Source of the DNA: CALAGB01 sp963789565
GTDB taxonomy: Bacteria; Chloroflexota; Chloroflexia; Thermomicrobiales; Thermomicrobiaceae
Assembly: GCA_963789565.1 (NCBI GenBank)
Contig: CAWBKX010000002.1
Location: 1,302,001-1,366,000, forward strand
Direction: 5' to 3'
DNA: 64,000 bases
Shown here: piece by piece, positions 34,701 to 43,273 of the stretch
How positions within the stretch are numbered: position 1 is the stretch's first letter
How the letters are laid out: each line of letters opens with the position of its first letter
The notes under the pieces: model-generated
Told to the model about the DNA's origin: nothing
The model's input: only the letters and a program-made list of their open reading frames with translations
The model's database searches: none
Made by a program: the position numbers and the translations under genes

Positions 34701-35663
34701 GTGATCATCGATCTGCACAGCCACTTCTTCCCGCTGGAGTCCGCGCTCACATCAGCGACTCCGGTAGCTGATTCGCCCGAACGGGTAGAGGATGGCTCCG
34801 TTCTCGAAGTCGCCGGACATCGGCTGCACCTCTCGCATGAACTGATTGACATCGACGCTCAGTTGGAAGCGTTGGATCGCCAGGGACTCGACCTTCGCGC
34901 GCTGATGCCGCCACCCTACACCATCTTGTATGAGCTCTCGGGCGAAGATGGGTTGGCCTGGTCCGTGGCGCTGAACGACGGCATCAGCGCGGCCGCCAAA
35001 CGCGAACCAAACCGCTTTGTGGGCTTTGCCACGGTCCCACTTCAGTCGCCAAGCGCCGCCGTGATGGAGCTCGAGCGGGCAAACCAGATACTCGGGCTTC
35101 GTGGTGTCGAGATCCTCACCAACGTCGACGGGATGGGCCTGGACGACCCGTCGCTGGAACCATTTTGGGAAGCTGCCGAGCGGCTCAACGTGACCATCCT
35201 GGTGCATCCGAACAACGTAGCCGGCGGCGAGCGCATGGGCGAGTTCTACCTGCGCAACCTGATCGGCAACCCAACCGAGACCGCGCAGGCCGGCGCGCGC
35301 ATCCTCTTCGCGGGCGTGCTCGAACGCTATCCGGGACTCAAGATCATTCTGTCGCATGGGGGCGGTGCGCTGCCTCACCTCATCGGTCGGTTGAGCCACG
35401 GGTACCAGGTTCGACCCGAATGTCGCGAGCGAGCCGATCATCCGATCGAACAACTGCGGCGATTCTTCTTCGACACGATCGTCTTCGATTCGACCATTCT
35501 GCGACACTTGATCGAGCTCGTCGGCATCGAGCAGATCGTCCTTGGGACAGACTTTCCGTTCGACATGGGTGAGATCGATCCGGTTGGGTTCGTGCGCCGC
35601 TCGGGACTGAATCTGGCGGACGCGGAGACGATTCTGCGGTCGGGCGAGCGTCTGCTGGCGTAG
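34701..35663 (+). CDS. ACMSD-like metal-dependent amidohydrolase/decarboxylase
   Basis: The 320-residue enzyme has the amidohydrolase-2 signature: DLHSH with His6 and His8, His169 (LVHPNN), His219 (LSHGGG) and Asp284 (GTDFPFDMG), in the arrangement of aminocarboxymuconate-semialdehyde decarboxylase and related gamma-resorcylate/iso-orotate decarboxylases. These use one zinc or manganese for non-oxidative decarboxylation of aromatic or unsaturated acids. The GTG start follows AAGGAG and lies nine bases after the MFS stop. It is followed by a CoxL-like hydroxylase, SDR and MFS, consistent with an aromatic or heterocyclic catabolic region. Confidence 0.88.
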   Translation: MIIDLHSHFFPLESALTSATPVADSPERVEDGSVLEVAGHRLHLSHELIDIDAQLEALDRQGLDLRALMPPPYTILYELSGEDGLAWSVALNDGISAAAKREPNRFVGFATVPLQSPSAAVMELERANQILGLRGVEILTNVDGMGLDDPSLEPFWEAAERLNVTILVHPNNVAGGERMGEFYLRNLIGNPTETAQAGARILFAGVLERYPGLKIILSHGGGALPHLIGRLSHGYQVRPECRERADHPIEQLRRFFFDTIVFDSTILRHLIELVGIEQIVLGTDFPFDMGEIDPVGFVRRSGLNLADAETILRSGERLLA

Positions 35664-35827
35664 CTCAATCGTCCCACCGTGAGTGATCGCCACCATCTGA
35701 GACTTGAACAACCCCAACGAAACCGCGAAGATCAGGGAGCGCCAAGCCGCCCTGGAGCGAGTCAATCAATCATGACCGCTCCCTATCGCTTCGCGCGGAA
35801 ATCGATGGAATCAGGTGAGGGCATCGA

Positions 35828-38134
35828 ATGAGTGAGACAACCTCTGGCAAGAAACCCTACGTCGGGCAATCGGTGCGCCGAGTAGGCGATCGCCGTCTCG
35901 TTACCGGCCATGGCAGGTTCGTCGACGACGTGCACATCACCGGCGCGCTCGATGCGGTCATGGTCCGCAGCCCGTATGCGCATGCTCGGATCGTGGGCAT
36001 CGACGTCAGTGCAGCCCAGCAGGCACCGGGCGTCGTGGCGGTGCTCACCGGTGAAGAGATCGCTGCGTTCACGCGCCCCCAAGGCTCGCCCGAGCAGGCC
36101 GCGGATCGGCAACTTGAGCGCTATCCGCTCGCCATCGGCAAGGCCATGCACGTGGGTGACGCAGTCGCGGTAGTGCTGGGGAGCGATTTTTACAGTGCCA
36201 CTGATGCTGCGGAGCTCGTGAACGTTGAGTACGAGCCGCTTGATCCGGTCGTCGACGCCGAAGCTGCACTGGCCGAGGGGGCTCCGCTTCTGTATCCGGA
36301 CTGGGGCGACAATCTCGCCTTTCGCTGGCAGGTGGAAGGGGGCGACGTCGATCGCGCATTCGGCGAGGCGAGCCGCACCGTTTCGATCCGCCTGCGCAAC
36401 CAGCGCATTCACGCGATGTTCATCGAGCCACGCGCCATCACCATCGATTACGACCCCTCCACCGAGGAGATGACGGCCTGGGCCACGACGCAGACTCCAC
36501 ATCGGCTGCGTGGTGGAATCGCCGCCACGCTGGGGATCCCGGAGCACCACGTGCGTGTCATCGCGCCCGACGTGGGCGGCGCCTTCGGTGCCAAGGGGCC
36601 GGTCTATCCGGAGTATTTGGTGGCAGCGGCGCTGGCATACAAGTTCAAAAAGCCGGTGAAGTGGACCGAGACGCGCCGTGAAACCATCGTCGGCACCAAC
36701 CACGGGCGGGACCAGGTACAGAAGCTTTCGGCAGCAATCGACGACGACGGCACAATCTTGGGTCTCAAAGTAGAGCTTATTTCGAACGTCGGTGCGTACG
36801 GCGCCGCCACCGTGGCCACGCGCTCCGGTGTGATGGCCTCGGGTGCCTACCGCATCGAAAACCTACGCAGCACCGTCCTGGGCGTCATGACCAATACGAC
36901 ACCGACCGGTGCCTATCGCGGCGCGGGCCGTCCCGAAGCCGCCTATATGGTCGAGCGATTGATGGACGCCATCGCCCATGAACTGAAGCTCGATCCGGCT
37001 GAGGTGCGACGGCGTAACTTCATCCCCCCGGACGCCTTTCCGTACATGTCCGCCACCGGCATCGAGTATGACAGCGGCAACTACCAGCTAGCTCTCGACG
37101 AAGCGCTGAAGCGCATCGATTACGGCACCGTACGCGCCGAACAGGAGGAAGCCCGGGCGGAAGGACGTCTGGTCGGCCTCGGCGTGGCCGTTTACTGCGA
37201 GTTGGCCGGGCCGGGCTGGGACAGTGGTTCCGCGCTCGTGCAACCTTCCGGAACCGTGATGGTGACGACCGGCATCTCGCCGCATGGTCAGGGTGAGGAG
37301 ACAACGTTCGCCCAGATTGTGGCGGATGAGCTCGGCATCCCCATGGAGGACGTCGTCGTCAAAGCCAGCGACACCGCCATCACGCCGCAAGGCATTGGCA
37401 CATTTGGAAGTCGCGGCACTTCCATCGGTGGCTCGGCGGTGCTGTTGGCAGTGCGACAGGTGAAACAGAAGGCGGCCAAGATCGCCGCGGCCCGGCTTGA
37501 GGTGAGTGAAGAAGACATCGTTTTCGAAGACGGTCGACTCCACGTGCGCGGTACACCGGATCGTGGCCTGGCCTTCAAGCAGGTGGCTCAGATGGCCTAC
37601 GGGATGGGCGGGTTGCCCGGCGGGATGGAGCCCGGCCTGGATGCCACGAGCTATTTTTCGCCAAGCGGCCGTACGTTCCCGTTTGGCGCGCACATCGCGT
37701 TAGTCGAAATCGACCGAGAGAGCGGCGAACTTCGTGTACTGCGATACCTGGCAGTGGACGACTGCGGGCCGCTCATCAATCCGCAATTGGTGGAGGGCCA
37801 GGTGATCGGTGGTCTGGCACAGGGTTTCGGGCAGGCGCTGGGCGAAGCCATCGTCTACGACGACAACGGCCAGCTTCTGACCGGCTCGATGATGGACTAT
37901 TTCGTACCCAAGGCCGACATGATGCCGCAGATTGAGACGGCGCATACCGTCACATCCAGTCCGGTAAATCCCTTGGGTGTCAAGGGAGTTGGCGAGGCCG
38001 GGACGACCGGATCGCCACCGGCGCTGGTCAACGCGGTGCTGGATGCACTTTCACCTCTCGGCATCGATCACGTCGACATGCCCATGACATCGCAGCGACT
38101 CTGGCGGCTGATTCAGGCTGCCGAGGCCCGGTGA
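35828..38134 (+). CDS. molybdopterin-binding large subunit, form-II CoxL/xanthine dehydrogenase family
   Basis: The 768-residue protein is a molybdenum hydroxylase large subunit. The N-terminal VGQSVRRVGDRRLVTG, the GAFGAKGPVYPEY loop, the AYRGAGRPEAAY active-loop (about 362-373) and the C-terminal GVGEAGTTGSPPAL with catalytic Glu about 723 are intact. AYRGAGR marks the form-II type, not the AYRCSFR of true CO dehydrogenase, so an aldehyde or N-heterocycle hydroxylation is more likely. The FAD and 2Fe-2S subunits are not adjacent. The TGA overlaps the start of the SDR gene, indicating coupling. A paralogue is at 61095. Confidence 0.9.
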   Translation: MSETTSGKKPYVGQSVRRVGDRRLVTGHGRFVDDVHITGALDAVMVRSPYAHARIVGIDVSAAQQAPGVVAVLTGEEIAAFTRPQGSPEQAADRQLERYPLAIGKAMHVGDAVAVVLGSDFYSATDAAELVNVEYEPLDPVVDAEAALAEGAPLLYPDWGDNLAFRWQVEGGDVDRAFGEASRTVSIRLRNQRIHAMFIEPRAITIDYDPSTEEMTAWATTQTPHRLRGGIAATLGIPEHHVRVIAPDVGGAFGAKGPVYPEYLVAAALAYKFKKPVKWTETRRETIVGTNHGRDQVQKLSAAIDDDGTILGLKVELISNVGAYGAATVATRSGVMASGAYRIENLRSTVLGVMTNTTPTGAYRGAGRPEAAYMVERLMDAIAHELKLDPAEVRRRNFIPPDAFPYMSATGIEYDSGNYQLALDEALKRIDYGTVRAEQEEARAEGRLVGLGVAVYCELAGPGWDSGSALVQPSGTVMVTTGISPHGQGEETTFAQIVADELGIPMEDVVVKASDTAITPQGIGTFGSRGTSIGGSAVLLAVRQVKQKAAKIAAARLEVSEEDIVFEDGRLHVRGTPDRGLAFKQVAQMAYGMGGLPGGMEPGLDATSYFSPSGRTFPFGAHIALVEIDRESGELRVLRYLAVDDCGPLINPQLVEGQVIGGLAQGFGQALGEAIVYDDNGQLLTGSMMDYFVPKADMMPQIETAHTVTSSPVNPLGVKGVGEAGTTGSPPALVNAVLDALSPLGIDHVDMPMTSQRLWRLIQAAEAR

Positions 38135-38886
38135 TGGGAGCGCTGAGCGGCAAAGTCGCACTGATCACCGGCGCGGGCCGCGGTTTCGGTCGGGCCATCG
38201 CGGAGGTCTTCATCGAGGCAGGTGCCGACGTCGCCTTAAACTACCGCGCGAGCCAATCCGGCTGCGCGGAGCTCGCGAAGAATGCGGACCAGGTTGGGCA
38301 GAGATCGATGTTGGCGCAAGCAGACGTCACCGACTCAGCGGCCGTGGCCCAGATGGTTTCCAACGTGGTCTCAGAGCTCGGTCGCATCGACATTCTGGTC
38401 AACAACGCAGGCATCATGCGCGTGCAGCCGTTTGCCGAATCGACGGAATCGTCCTGGAAGGACGAGATTGACGTCAACGTTTGTGGTCCGCTGCGTGTCA
38501 CGCGCGCAGTCGTGCCCTACATGATCGAGCAGCGCTACGGAAAGATCATCAATCTCTCGTCTCAGCTTGCGCTGATCGGCTGGGATCGCGCCTCGGTCTA
38601 TGCCGGCACCAAGGGATTCATCCTGACCTGGACCAAGTCGCTGGCGCGCGAACTTGGTCAATACAACATCAACGTCAACGCCATTGGGCCAGGATCGATC
38701 GTGACCGATATGAACCGTGGTATCTATCCATCCCCCGAAGCGGCCGAACGCCGGGCGCAGGAACTCCCGTTGCGGCGCCTGGGTTCGCCACGCGACGTGG
38801 GTGAGTGCGCGCTCTTCCTCGCCTCTGACGCCTCCAGCTACTTGACCGGGCAAATGCTCGGGCCAAACGGCGGCAACGTCATGTAG
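38134..38886 (+). CDS. short-chain dehydrogenase/reductase
   Basis: The 250-residue SDR has the TGAGRGFG cofactor motif (12-19), NNAG (90-93), the catalytic Ser (NLSSQ, 142-143) and YAGTK with Tyr156 and Lys160. No Asp follows the second strand (NYRAS is there), which fits NADP preference. It is translationally coupled to the CoxL-like gene (ATG shares a base with the TGA). It could oxidise or reduce an alcohol or ketone made by the hydroxylase. It is followed by an MFS gene 56 bases later. Confidence 0.9.
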   Translation: MGALSGKVALITGAGRGFGRAIAEVFIEAGADVALNYRASQSGCAELAKNADQVGQRSMLAQADVTDSAAVAQMVSNVVSELGRIDILVNNAGIMRVQPFAESTESSWKDEIDVNVCGPLRVTRAVVPYMIEQRYGKIINLSSQLALIGWDRASVYAGTKGFILTWTKSLARELGQYNINVNAIGPGSIVTDMNRGIYPSPEAAERRAQELPLRRLGSPRDVGECALFLASDASSYLTGQMLGPNGGNVM

Positions 38887-38941
38887 GTCGTCGCGTCTCA
38901 ACGGTTGCCGATGGCCAATCGTCTTTCGCTGGGAGGAACGG

Positions 38942-40198
38942 GTGCAACGACTGGGAAGGCTGCCGGACTGGTACCGCGGCAATCGCGTGCTGGCGTGGGT
39001 CTGCATTCTGATCGCGGTGAACCAGCTAGGGTTCGGCAATATCGTTCCGGTCGTGCCCCTCTTCGCCAAATCGCTCGGCGTGTCTCAATTTCTCATCGGT
39101 CTCACCGTCGCCGTCTATGGCTTGGCTCGCTTCGCCGCGAACATGCCCGCCGGGCGCCTATCGGATCTGTTAGGACGGCATTGGGCCATCGCCATTGGCG
39201 GCATCGTGACCGCCGGAGGCAACCTCATCTGTGGTCTCTCCAGCTCTTACGGAATCTTCCTGACGGGTCGTTTTGTTGGTGGGCTCGGCGCCGCCATGGT
39301 CTTGACCGGCACGCAAATCATCCTGACCGACATCTCGACGCCCGAGAATCGCGGACGAGTCATTGCGCTCTACATGACCGTCTTCATGTTTGCGGTGGGT
39401 ATCGCGCCACTTCCCGGCGGCTGGATGGCCCAACACTTCGGCCTGGACGTGCCCTTCTTCGTATATGCGGTCCTGGGCGTCGGCGTCACCGCGCTGGCGC
39501 TGACGCGCATTCCAGAAACGCGGACTGCCGGGCCAATTGATGCTCGAACATCAAGTGACACTCGCCCGCAATTCGGCGGGCAGATCAAGGAGCTCATGCG
39601 CCAACCCGCGTTCCTGCTGGTCAGCATCGCCTCGTTTGCCAGCTTCTTTGCGCGCACCGGAGGAGTGTTCACCATTGTTCCGGAGCGGGCAGACGGGGCC
39701 ATGGGGTTATCTGCCAGTCAGATCGGGCTGGGACTCTCGGCCATCAGCGTGGTGAGTCTCGCGGTGGCCTTCCCAGCAGGGGTGGTGATCGACCGATTTG
39801 GGCGCAAGGCGGTGATTGTCCCAGCGCTTCTGTCTGGCGCGGTCGCGATGGTCTTGTTCGCCGCCTCCGGCAGTTTCGTGCCATTTGTGCTGAGCTGTTT
39901 TGTGTGGGGGCTTTCGGTGGGACTCGCAGGCGCGGCGCCCACCGCCTACGCGGCAGATGTCGCGCCACCCGGTATGAACGCCGCTGCCATGGGAACGTTC
40001 AGAACGCTGTCGGACTCGGGTTACGTCTTCGGGCCGTTCCTGCTCGGCGCGATCGCCGGATTTTCGGGAACGGGTTCCGCGCTCATCTTCACCGCGGGGA
40101 TGCTGTTGGTTGTGGCGACTGGATTCGCCCTGATCGCTCCGGAACCGCACCGATCAGTTCGACGAATGGGCGCTGCCGAGGAACCGATCTCAGACTAG
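38942..40198 (+). CDS. MFS transporter
   Basis: The 418-residue protein has 12 transmembrane segments, the GRLSDLLGR motif between helices 2 and 3 and a basic loop after helix 6. It starts at GTG with a GGAGGA site. The position after the CoxL-like and SDR genes suggests it carries their substrate or product. Its 3' end overlaps the convergent peptidase gene by nine bases. No substrate is predicted. It differs clearly in sequence from the Fsr-like protein at 33459. Confidence 0.88.
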   Translation: MQRLGRLPDWYRGNRVLAWVCILIAVNQLGFGNIVPVVPLFAKSLGVSQFLIGLTVAVYGLARFAANMPAGRLSDLLGRHWAIAIGGIVTAGGNLICGLSSSYGIFLTGRFVGGLGAAMVLTGTQIILTDISTPENRGRVIALYMTVFMFAVGIAPLPGGWMAQHFGLDVPFFVYAVLGVGVTALALTRIPETRTAGPIDARTSSDTRPQFGGQIKELMRQPAFLLVSIASFASFFARTGGVFTIVPERADGAMGLSASQIGLGLSAISVVSLAVAFPAGVVIDRFGRKAVIVPALLSGAVAMVLFAASGSFVPFVLSCFVWGLSVGLAGAAPTAYAADVAPPGMNAAAMGTFRTLSDSGYVFGPFLLGAIAGFSGTGSALIFTAGMLLVVATGFALIAPEPHRSVRRMGAAEEPISD

Positions 40199-40999
40199 TT
40201 CGCAGCTCCGCAGCAGGTCGAGACTGAAACGTTCTCCATCATCGATCTGCTTTTCCAGATCTGATCGGATAATGCAGACCTTTCCGGCACCCATAACGAA
40301 CCCAGTTCCGTGCTCCGGCTCCAAGACACAGGCGGTATGTTCGTCAATTGCCAGGATGGCGGTCTCGCGCGGGAGCAGGCGACGGAGGAAGCGGAAGCGC
40401 TCGACCCCCATAAAACAGTGGCTGGTGTCGAGCTCGGAGCCGCCTTCGTTATTGTTCCAGTGGGGCAGAACCGCGAGGTCCAATCCCAACGGCTTGAAGA
40501 TGTCGAGTCCCGGTTGCCAGTGAAGTTCGTCGCCAACTTTGTAGATCTCATAGACCGGAAGCGCGAATCGTCCCATCGAGATGGCGGCCGCGCTGGCAAA
40601 GGCCAGCGTCGCGCCCTCGGCGTGCCGACGGCAGATAGCCTCAAGCGTGCGCGTTCCGAGAAGGTGTCGCACCGTGTAGGTCGGGCTGCCGGGTCCGGCG
40701 AAGATGTAGTCCGCGTCGTTCAATGGAGCCACGATCTGTGGCGAATCCGGATCGAAAATTCCACCTCGCTGTCTGGCCGGGATCGTCGAGATGAGCGGCT
40801 GGAACTCCTTGAGGCTGGTTTCGAAGAAGGTGCGAAGCTTGCCCGAGACGACCGTCACATTGGGTTGAAATCCGGCCGGGGTCTCGAGGATCGCGATCTT
40901 CACCGGAGCGGGGAGCCTGCTCAGAAGTTCGCTGTGGACTTGACGTCCGCGTCGCGAGGTTTCGCCGGAACCGAACAAGGCAACTGGTCCAGGTGACAT
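40190..40999 (-). CDS. peptidase S51-like (cyanophycinase/glutamine-amidotransferase fold) protein
   Basis: The 269-residue protein has the class I amidotransferase-like fold used by cyanophycinases and dipeptidase E: ALFGSGETS at the start, an IFAGPGSPTYTVRHL nucleotide-like loop and an AFASAAAISMG nucleophile-elbow region. The usual GxSAGA of active S51 peptidases reads ASAAA here, so Ser may still be the nucleophile but the flanking Gly residues are absent. The activity is therefore uncertain. The ATG is at 40999. It overlaps the MFS gene end by nine bases on the opposite strand. Confidence 0.72.
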   Translation of the reverse strand: MSPGPVALFGSGETSRRGRQVHSELLSRLPAPVKIAILETPAGFQPNVTVVSGKLRTFFETSLKEFQPLISTIPARQRGGIFDPDSPQIVAPLNDADYIFAGPGSPTYTVRHLLGTRTLEAICRRHAEGATLAFASAAAISMGRFALPVYEIYKVGDELHWQPGLDIFKPLGLDLAVLPHWNNNEGGSELDTSHCFMGVERFRFLRRLLPRETAILAIDEHTACVLEPEHGTGFVMGAGKVCIIRSDLEKQIDDGERFSLDLLRSCELV

Positions 41000-41220
41000 G
41001 TGGAACGTTCTCCCCGCGCACGCGCGATCGTAGACGTCTCATAAGGTCGCGCCCCTACCATAAGTTAGGGAAACCCGTTCGTCAAGCACTCAATATCCAC
41101 GCGTGGCGCAGTTCTTGGGAGCTGCATCTCTAGAACGACGGCCTGGCTGGCTGAACCGAGCAGTCGCGTGTTGGCTTTGTGCTCGAGGATTGTGGAATTG
41201 GCCCGTCAAGATGCACGTCG

Positions 41221-42105
41221 CTAAGCGGCATCCGGAGAGAGACGCACCTCAACCTGTCCCTGGCGTACCCGCGCTTCGAGCAACGGCTGCGGGAATGTGG
41301 CTGGGCCGTCGACCACGCGTCCGCTGTCCATTGAGAACTTCGAGCCATGCCAGGGACAGACGACGCAGTTTCCGTCCAGCTTGCCTTCGTTGAGCGGTCC
41401 ACCCATATGGGAGCAGCTATCCGCCAGTGCGTAGATGCGCTGACCGCGTCGCAATAACACGATCTGGACGTCGTCGACGGTCGCCTTCGTAAGTTTTCCG
41501 TCAGTCAGCGCTGACTCGGCCATCACGGCCTTGAACTCTTTCGGCAGAGTCTCGGCGCTCACGTGACTGACCCCAACGTGCTCGCCATAAACGAGCTCTC
41601 CGCCAACGTAGGCTGCCGCGGCCGTAATGGTGATACCGGCTGTCGCGAGGACGCGTGCCGCGTTGCGTGATCCTTTGACGCGCATCAGCAGCGAAAGACC
41701 CATCACGCCGATGCCAGCTACGTTGGCCAGACCGTGAATCACGCCAAGTCGGCTCGACTTGCCATGCACGAAACGCCAGTCGTTGACTCCGGTCGCGACC
41801 GCCATGACGGCTCCAGCCATCCCAACGGCAGCGGTGACGTCGGCCGCGCGGTCATAACCTGCATCGTTCGAACCGGCACCAACGAGATCGAGCATTTCAC
41901 TGACCACCCAGGCGCCCGCTGGGACGACGACGATGAGCGGATGGAGCGGGTGTCCGAGCCACGTTCCATACAACGCGTTGCGCAGTTTGCGCTTGCCTTC
42001 ACCACCTCCATCAAAAACCTTCATCGCGACGTCTTTGATCGATTTGGCCGTCTGATCGACGATCGCCTCGCGCTGCACCGCATTTATTGACTGTTTGAGT
42101 TCCAT
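41221..42105 (-). CDS. DUF2231-Rieske fusion membrane protein
   Basis: The 294-residue protein has an N-terminal DUF2231 membrane domain (GHPLHPLIVVVP near 51-62 and four hydrophobic segments to about 165) and a C-terminal Rieske 2Fe-2S domain. The latter contains Cys231-x-His233 (CSHMGG) and Cys250-x-x-His253 (CPWH). Such fusions are found in heterotrophic Chloroflexota and Actinobacteria, with electron transfer at the membrane as the likely role. The ATG at 42105 follows GGAGG. It is divergent from the Tpd-like iron protein gene 199 bases away. Confidence 0.88.
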   Translation of the reverse strand: MELKQSINAVQREAIVDQTAKSIKDVAMKVFDGGGEGKRKLRNALYGTWLGHPLHPLIVVVPAGAWVVSEMLDLVGAGSNDAGYDRAADVTAAVGMAGAVMAVATGVNDWRFVHGKSSRLGVIHGLANVAGIGVMGLSLLMRVKGSRNAARVLATAGITITAAAAYVGGELVYGEHVGVSHVSAETLPKEFKAVMAESALTDGKLTKATVDDVQIVLLRRGQRIYALADSCSHMGGPLNEGKLDGNCVVCPWHGSKFSMDSGRVVDGPATFPQPLLEARVRQGQVEVRLSPDAA

Positions 42106-42304
42106 TGAAACCTCCAAGACGAGACGTAGACGCGCCTATGACGCCGTCTTGGTCGCATGTACGCAAGCTTCAAGCCTCGACAGTACCGGCTGAAGCACCC
42201 GTTCGACGAACTCCGCAACACTGGAATGCGGGTTGCAGATGAGAGGATCGAGGGGCTTTCGGTCCTGCCTCGAATTCCGTTTTGATGATTTGAAGGAGAG
42301 CACG

Positions 42305-42901
42305 TTGACGAGCGAACATCAGCCAAACGACACGTCCATGCCCCCGATGGTGCCGAGCATGGAAGCGACCAAGGAACAGCTCCAGTTAGCCAAACAACAA
42401 GGCGACGCCTACCGCAAAGCATTGGAGAATATGCACAAGGAGACCGGACAACTCGCCGTGAAGCGGGCCGGTGACTTTGAGATCGGGGCCACCGTCGAGG
42501 AGGCGGAGGGGATGTACCGCTTGGACGACGGAGAGTATACGTGGATCTCGCCAAAAGGCGAGAACGCGCATCTCGAAATTGTGGTGAGAGATGCCGCCGA
42601 CGGCCGATTCATACCCGGATTAGACGTGAGCGCGACGATCTACTCCTCAGACGGCAACGAGGTTGGGACGCATAAGATTCCGTTCCTCTGGCACCCGATG
42701 CTCTATCACTACGGACGCAACCTCAAGGTACCCTGCGAGGGAGATTATCGCGTCCACGTGCGGGTTGAGCCGCCAACCTTCATGCGACACGATTACAAGA
42801 ACGGCAAACGCTACGCCCAGCGCGAAGAGGTCGATGTGACGCTTCACATCAAGCCTGGACAGAAGTTCGTCAAGGGCAAAGAGGAACAGGTGCGCTAGGG
42901 G
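42305..42901 (+). CDS. Tpd-like iron-associated protein, leaderless
   Basis: The protein of about 197 residues has a charged helical start and a C-terminal beta-sandwich with HLEIVVRD, PFLWHPMLYHYGRNL and a GDYRVHVRVEPPTFMRHD ending. This resembles the p19/Tpd periplasmic iron-binding family in its Met/His-rich strand and PP-x-x-x-RH motif. Unlike p19 it has no signal peptide, so it may be cytoplasmic. The TTG at 42305 follows AAGGAGAG; the earlier frame lacks support. Its divergent neighbour is a Rieske protein. The last codon and stop end at about 42898-42901. The family assignment is moderate. Confidence 0.6.
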
Positions 42902-42911
42902 ATCGGTAAGA

Positions 42912-43025
42912 CGCCCTCACCCGGCTCGCAAGCTCGCCTCCTTCTCCCAGTATTGGGAAGTGGTTCTCCCCGTCGAGTCGAGGGAGAGTCAGTTCTGGGA
43001 TGGACCGGGCCAGCGGATGAGGGCG
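42912..43025. repeat. intergenic inverted-repeat element
   Basis: CGCCCTCACCCG at 42912-42923 is matched in inverted form by CGGATGAGGGCG at 43014-43025 (one mismatch), with internal CTCCC/GGGAG-rich arms. Similar CCCTCACCC...GGATGAGGG elements are common in intergenic regions of many bacteria. It lies between convergent genes and could act as a terminator for both. Confidence 0.55.
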
Positions 43026-43033
43026 ACCTCCCA

Positions 43034-43273
43034 CTATCTCACCCGAAAGACGGCGCCGTGAGCGTCCTCGTGGTCGTAGATCACACCGGCACCAACCGCC
43101 AGCTTGTCTTTGTCGTCCGCGGGTAGCCGCGCCAGCAGCCGTTCTCCGTCCGACGTTTCGACCACCGCCAAACCATACGGGGCTTCTCCGGCAAACTCGG
43201 GCGTCGGGACATAGATCACGCTGTAGCTGACGATCGTGCCGACCGCATCGGCGAAGGTGCGTGCCTCAGCCAT
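43034..43273 (-). CDS. OB-fold DUF35-like thiolase partner
   Basis: The 79-residue protein matches the OB-fold half of DUF35 proteins: the GTIVSYSVIYVPTPEF opening and the APYGLAVVETSDGERLLARL strand pair. The rubredoxin-like zinc ribbon that usually precedes it is missing. DUF35 proteins associate with thiolases and channel acyl-CoA or polyketide intermediates. The ATG overlaps the thiolase stop (TGATG), so the two are co-translated. I place the start at 43273. Confidence 0.75.
   Translation of the reverse strand: MAEARTFADAVGTIVSYSVIYVPTPEFAGEAPYGLAVVETSDGERLLARLPADDKDKLAVGAGVIYDHEDAHGAVFRVR

Noticed and set aside
34752..35765. A 337-residue minus-strand frame over the ACMSD-like gene
   Set aside because: It is antisense to a gene with complete metal-binding motifs; no ribosome-binding site.
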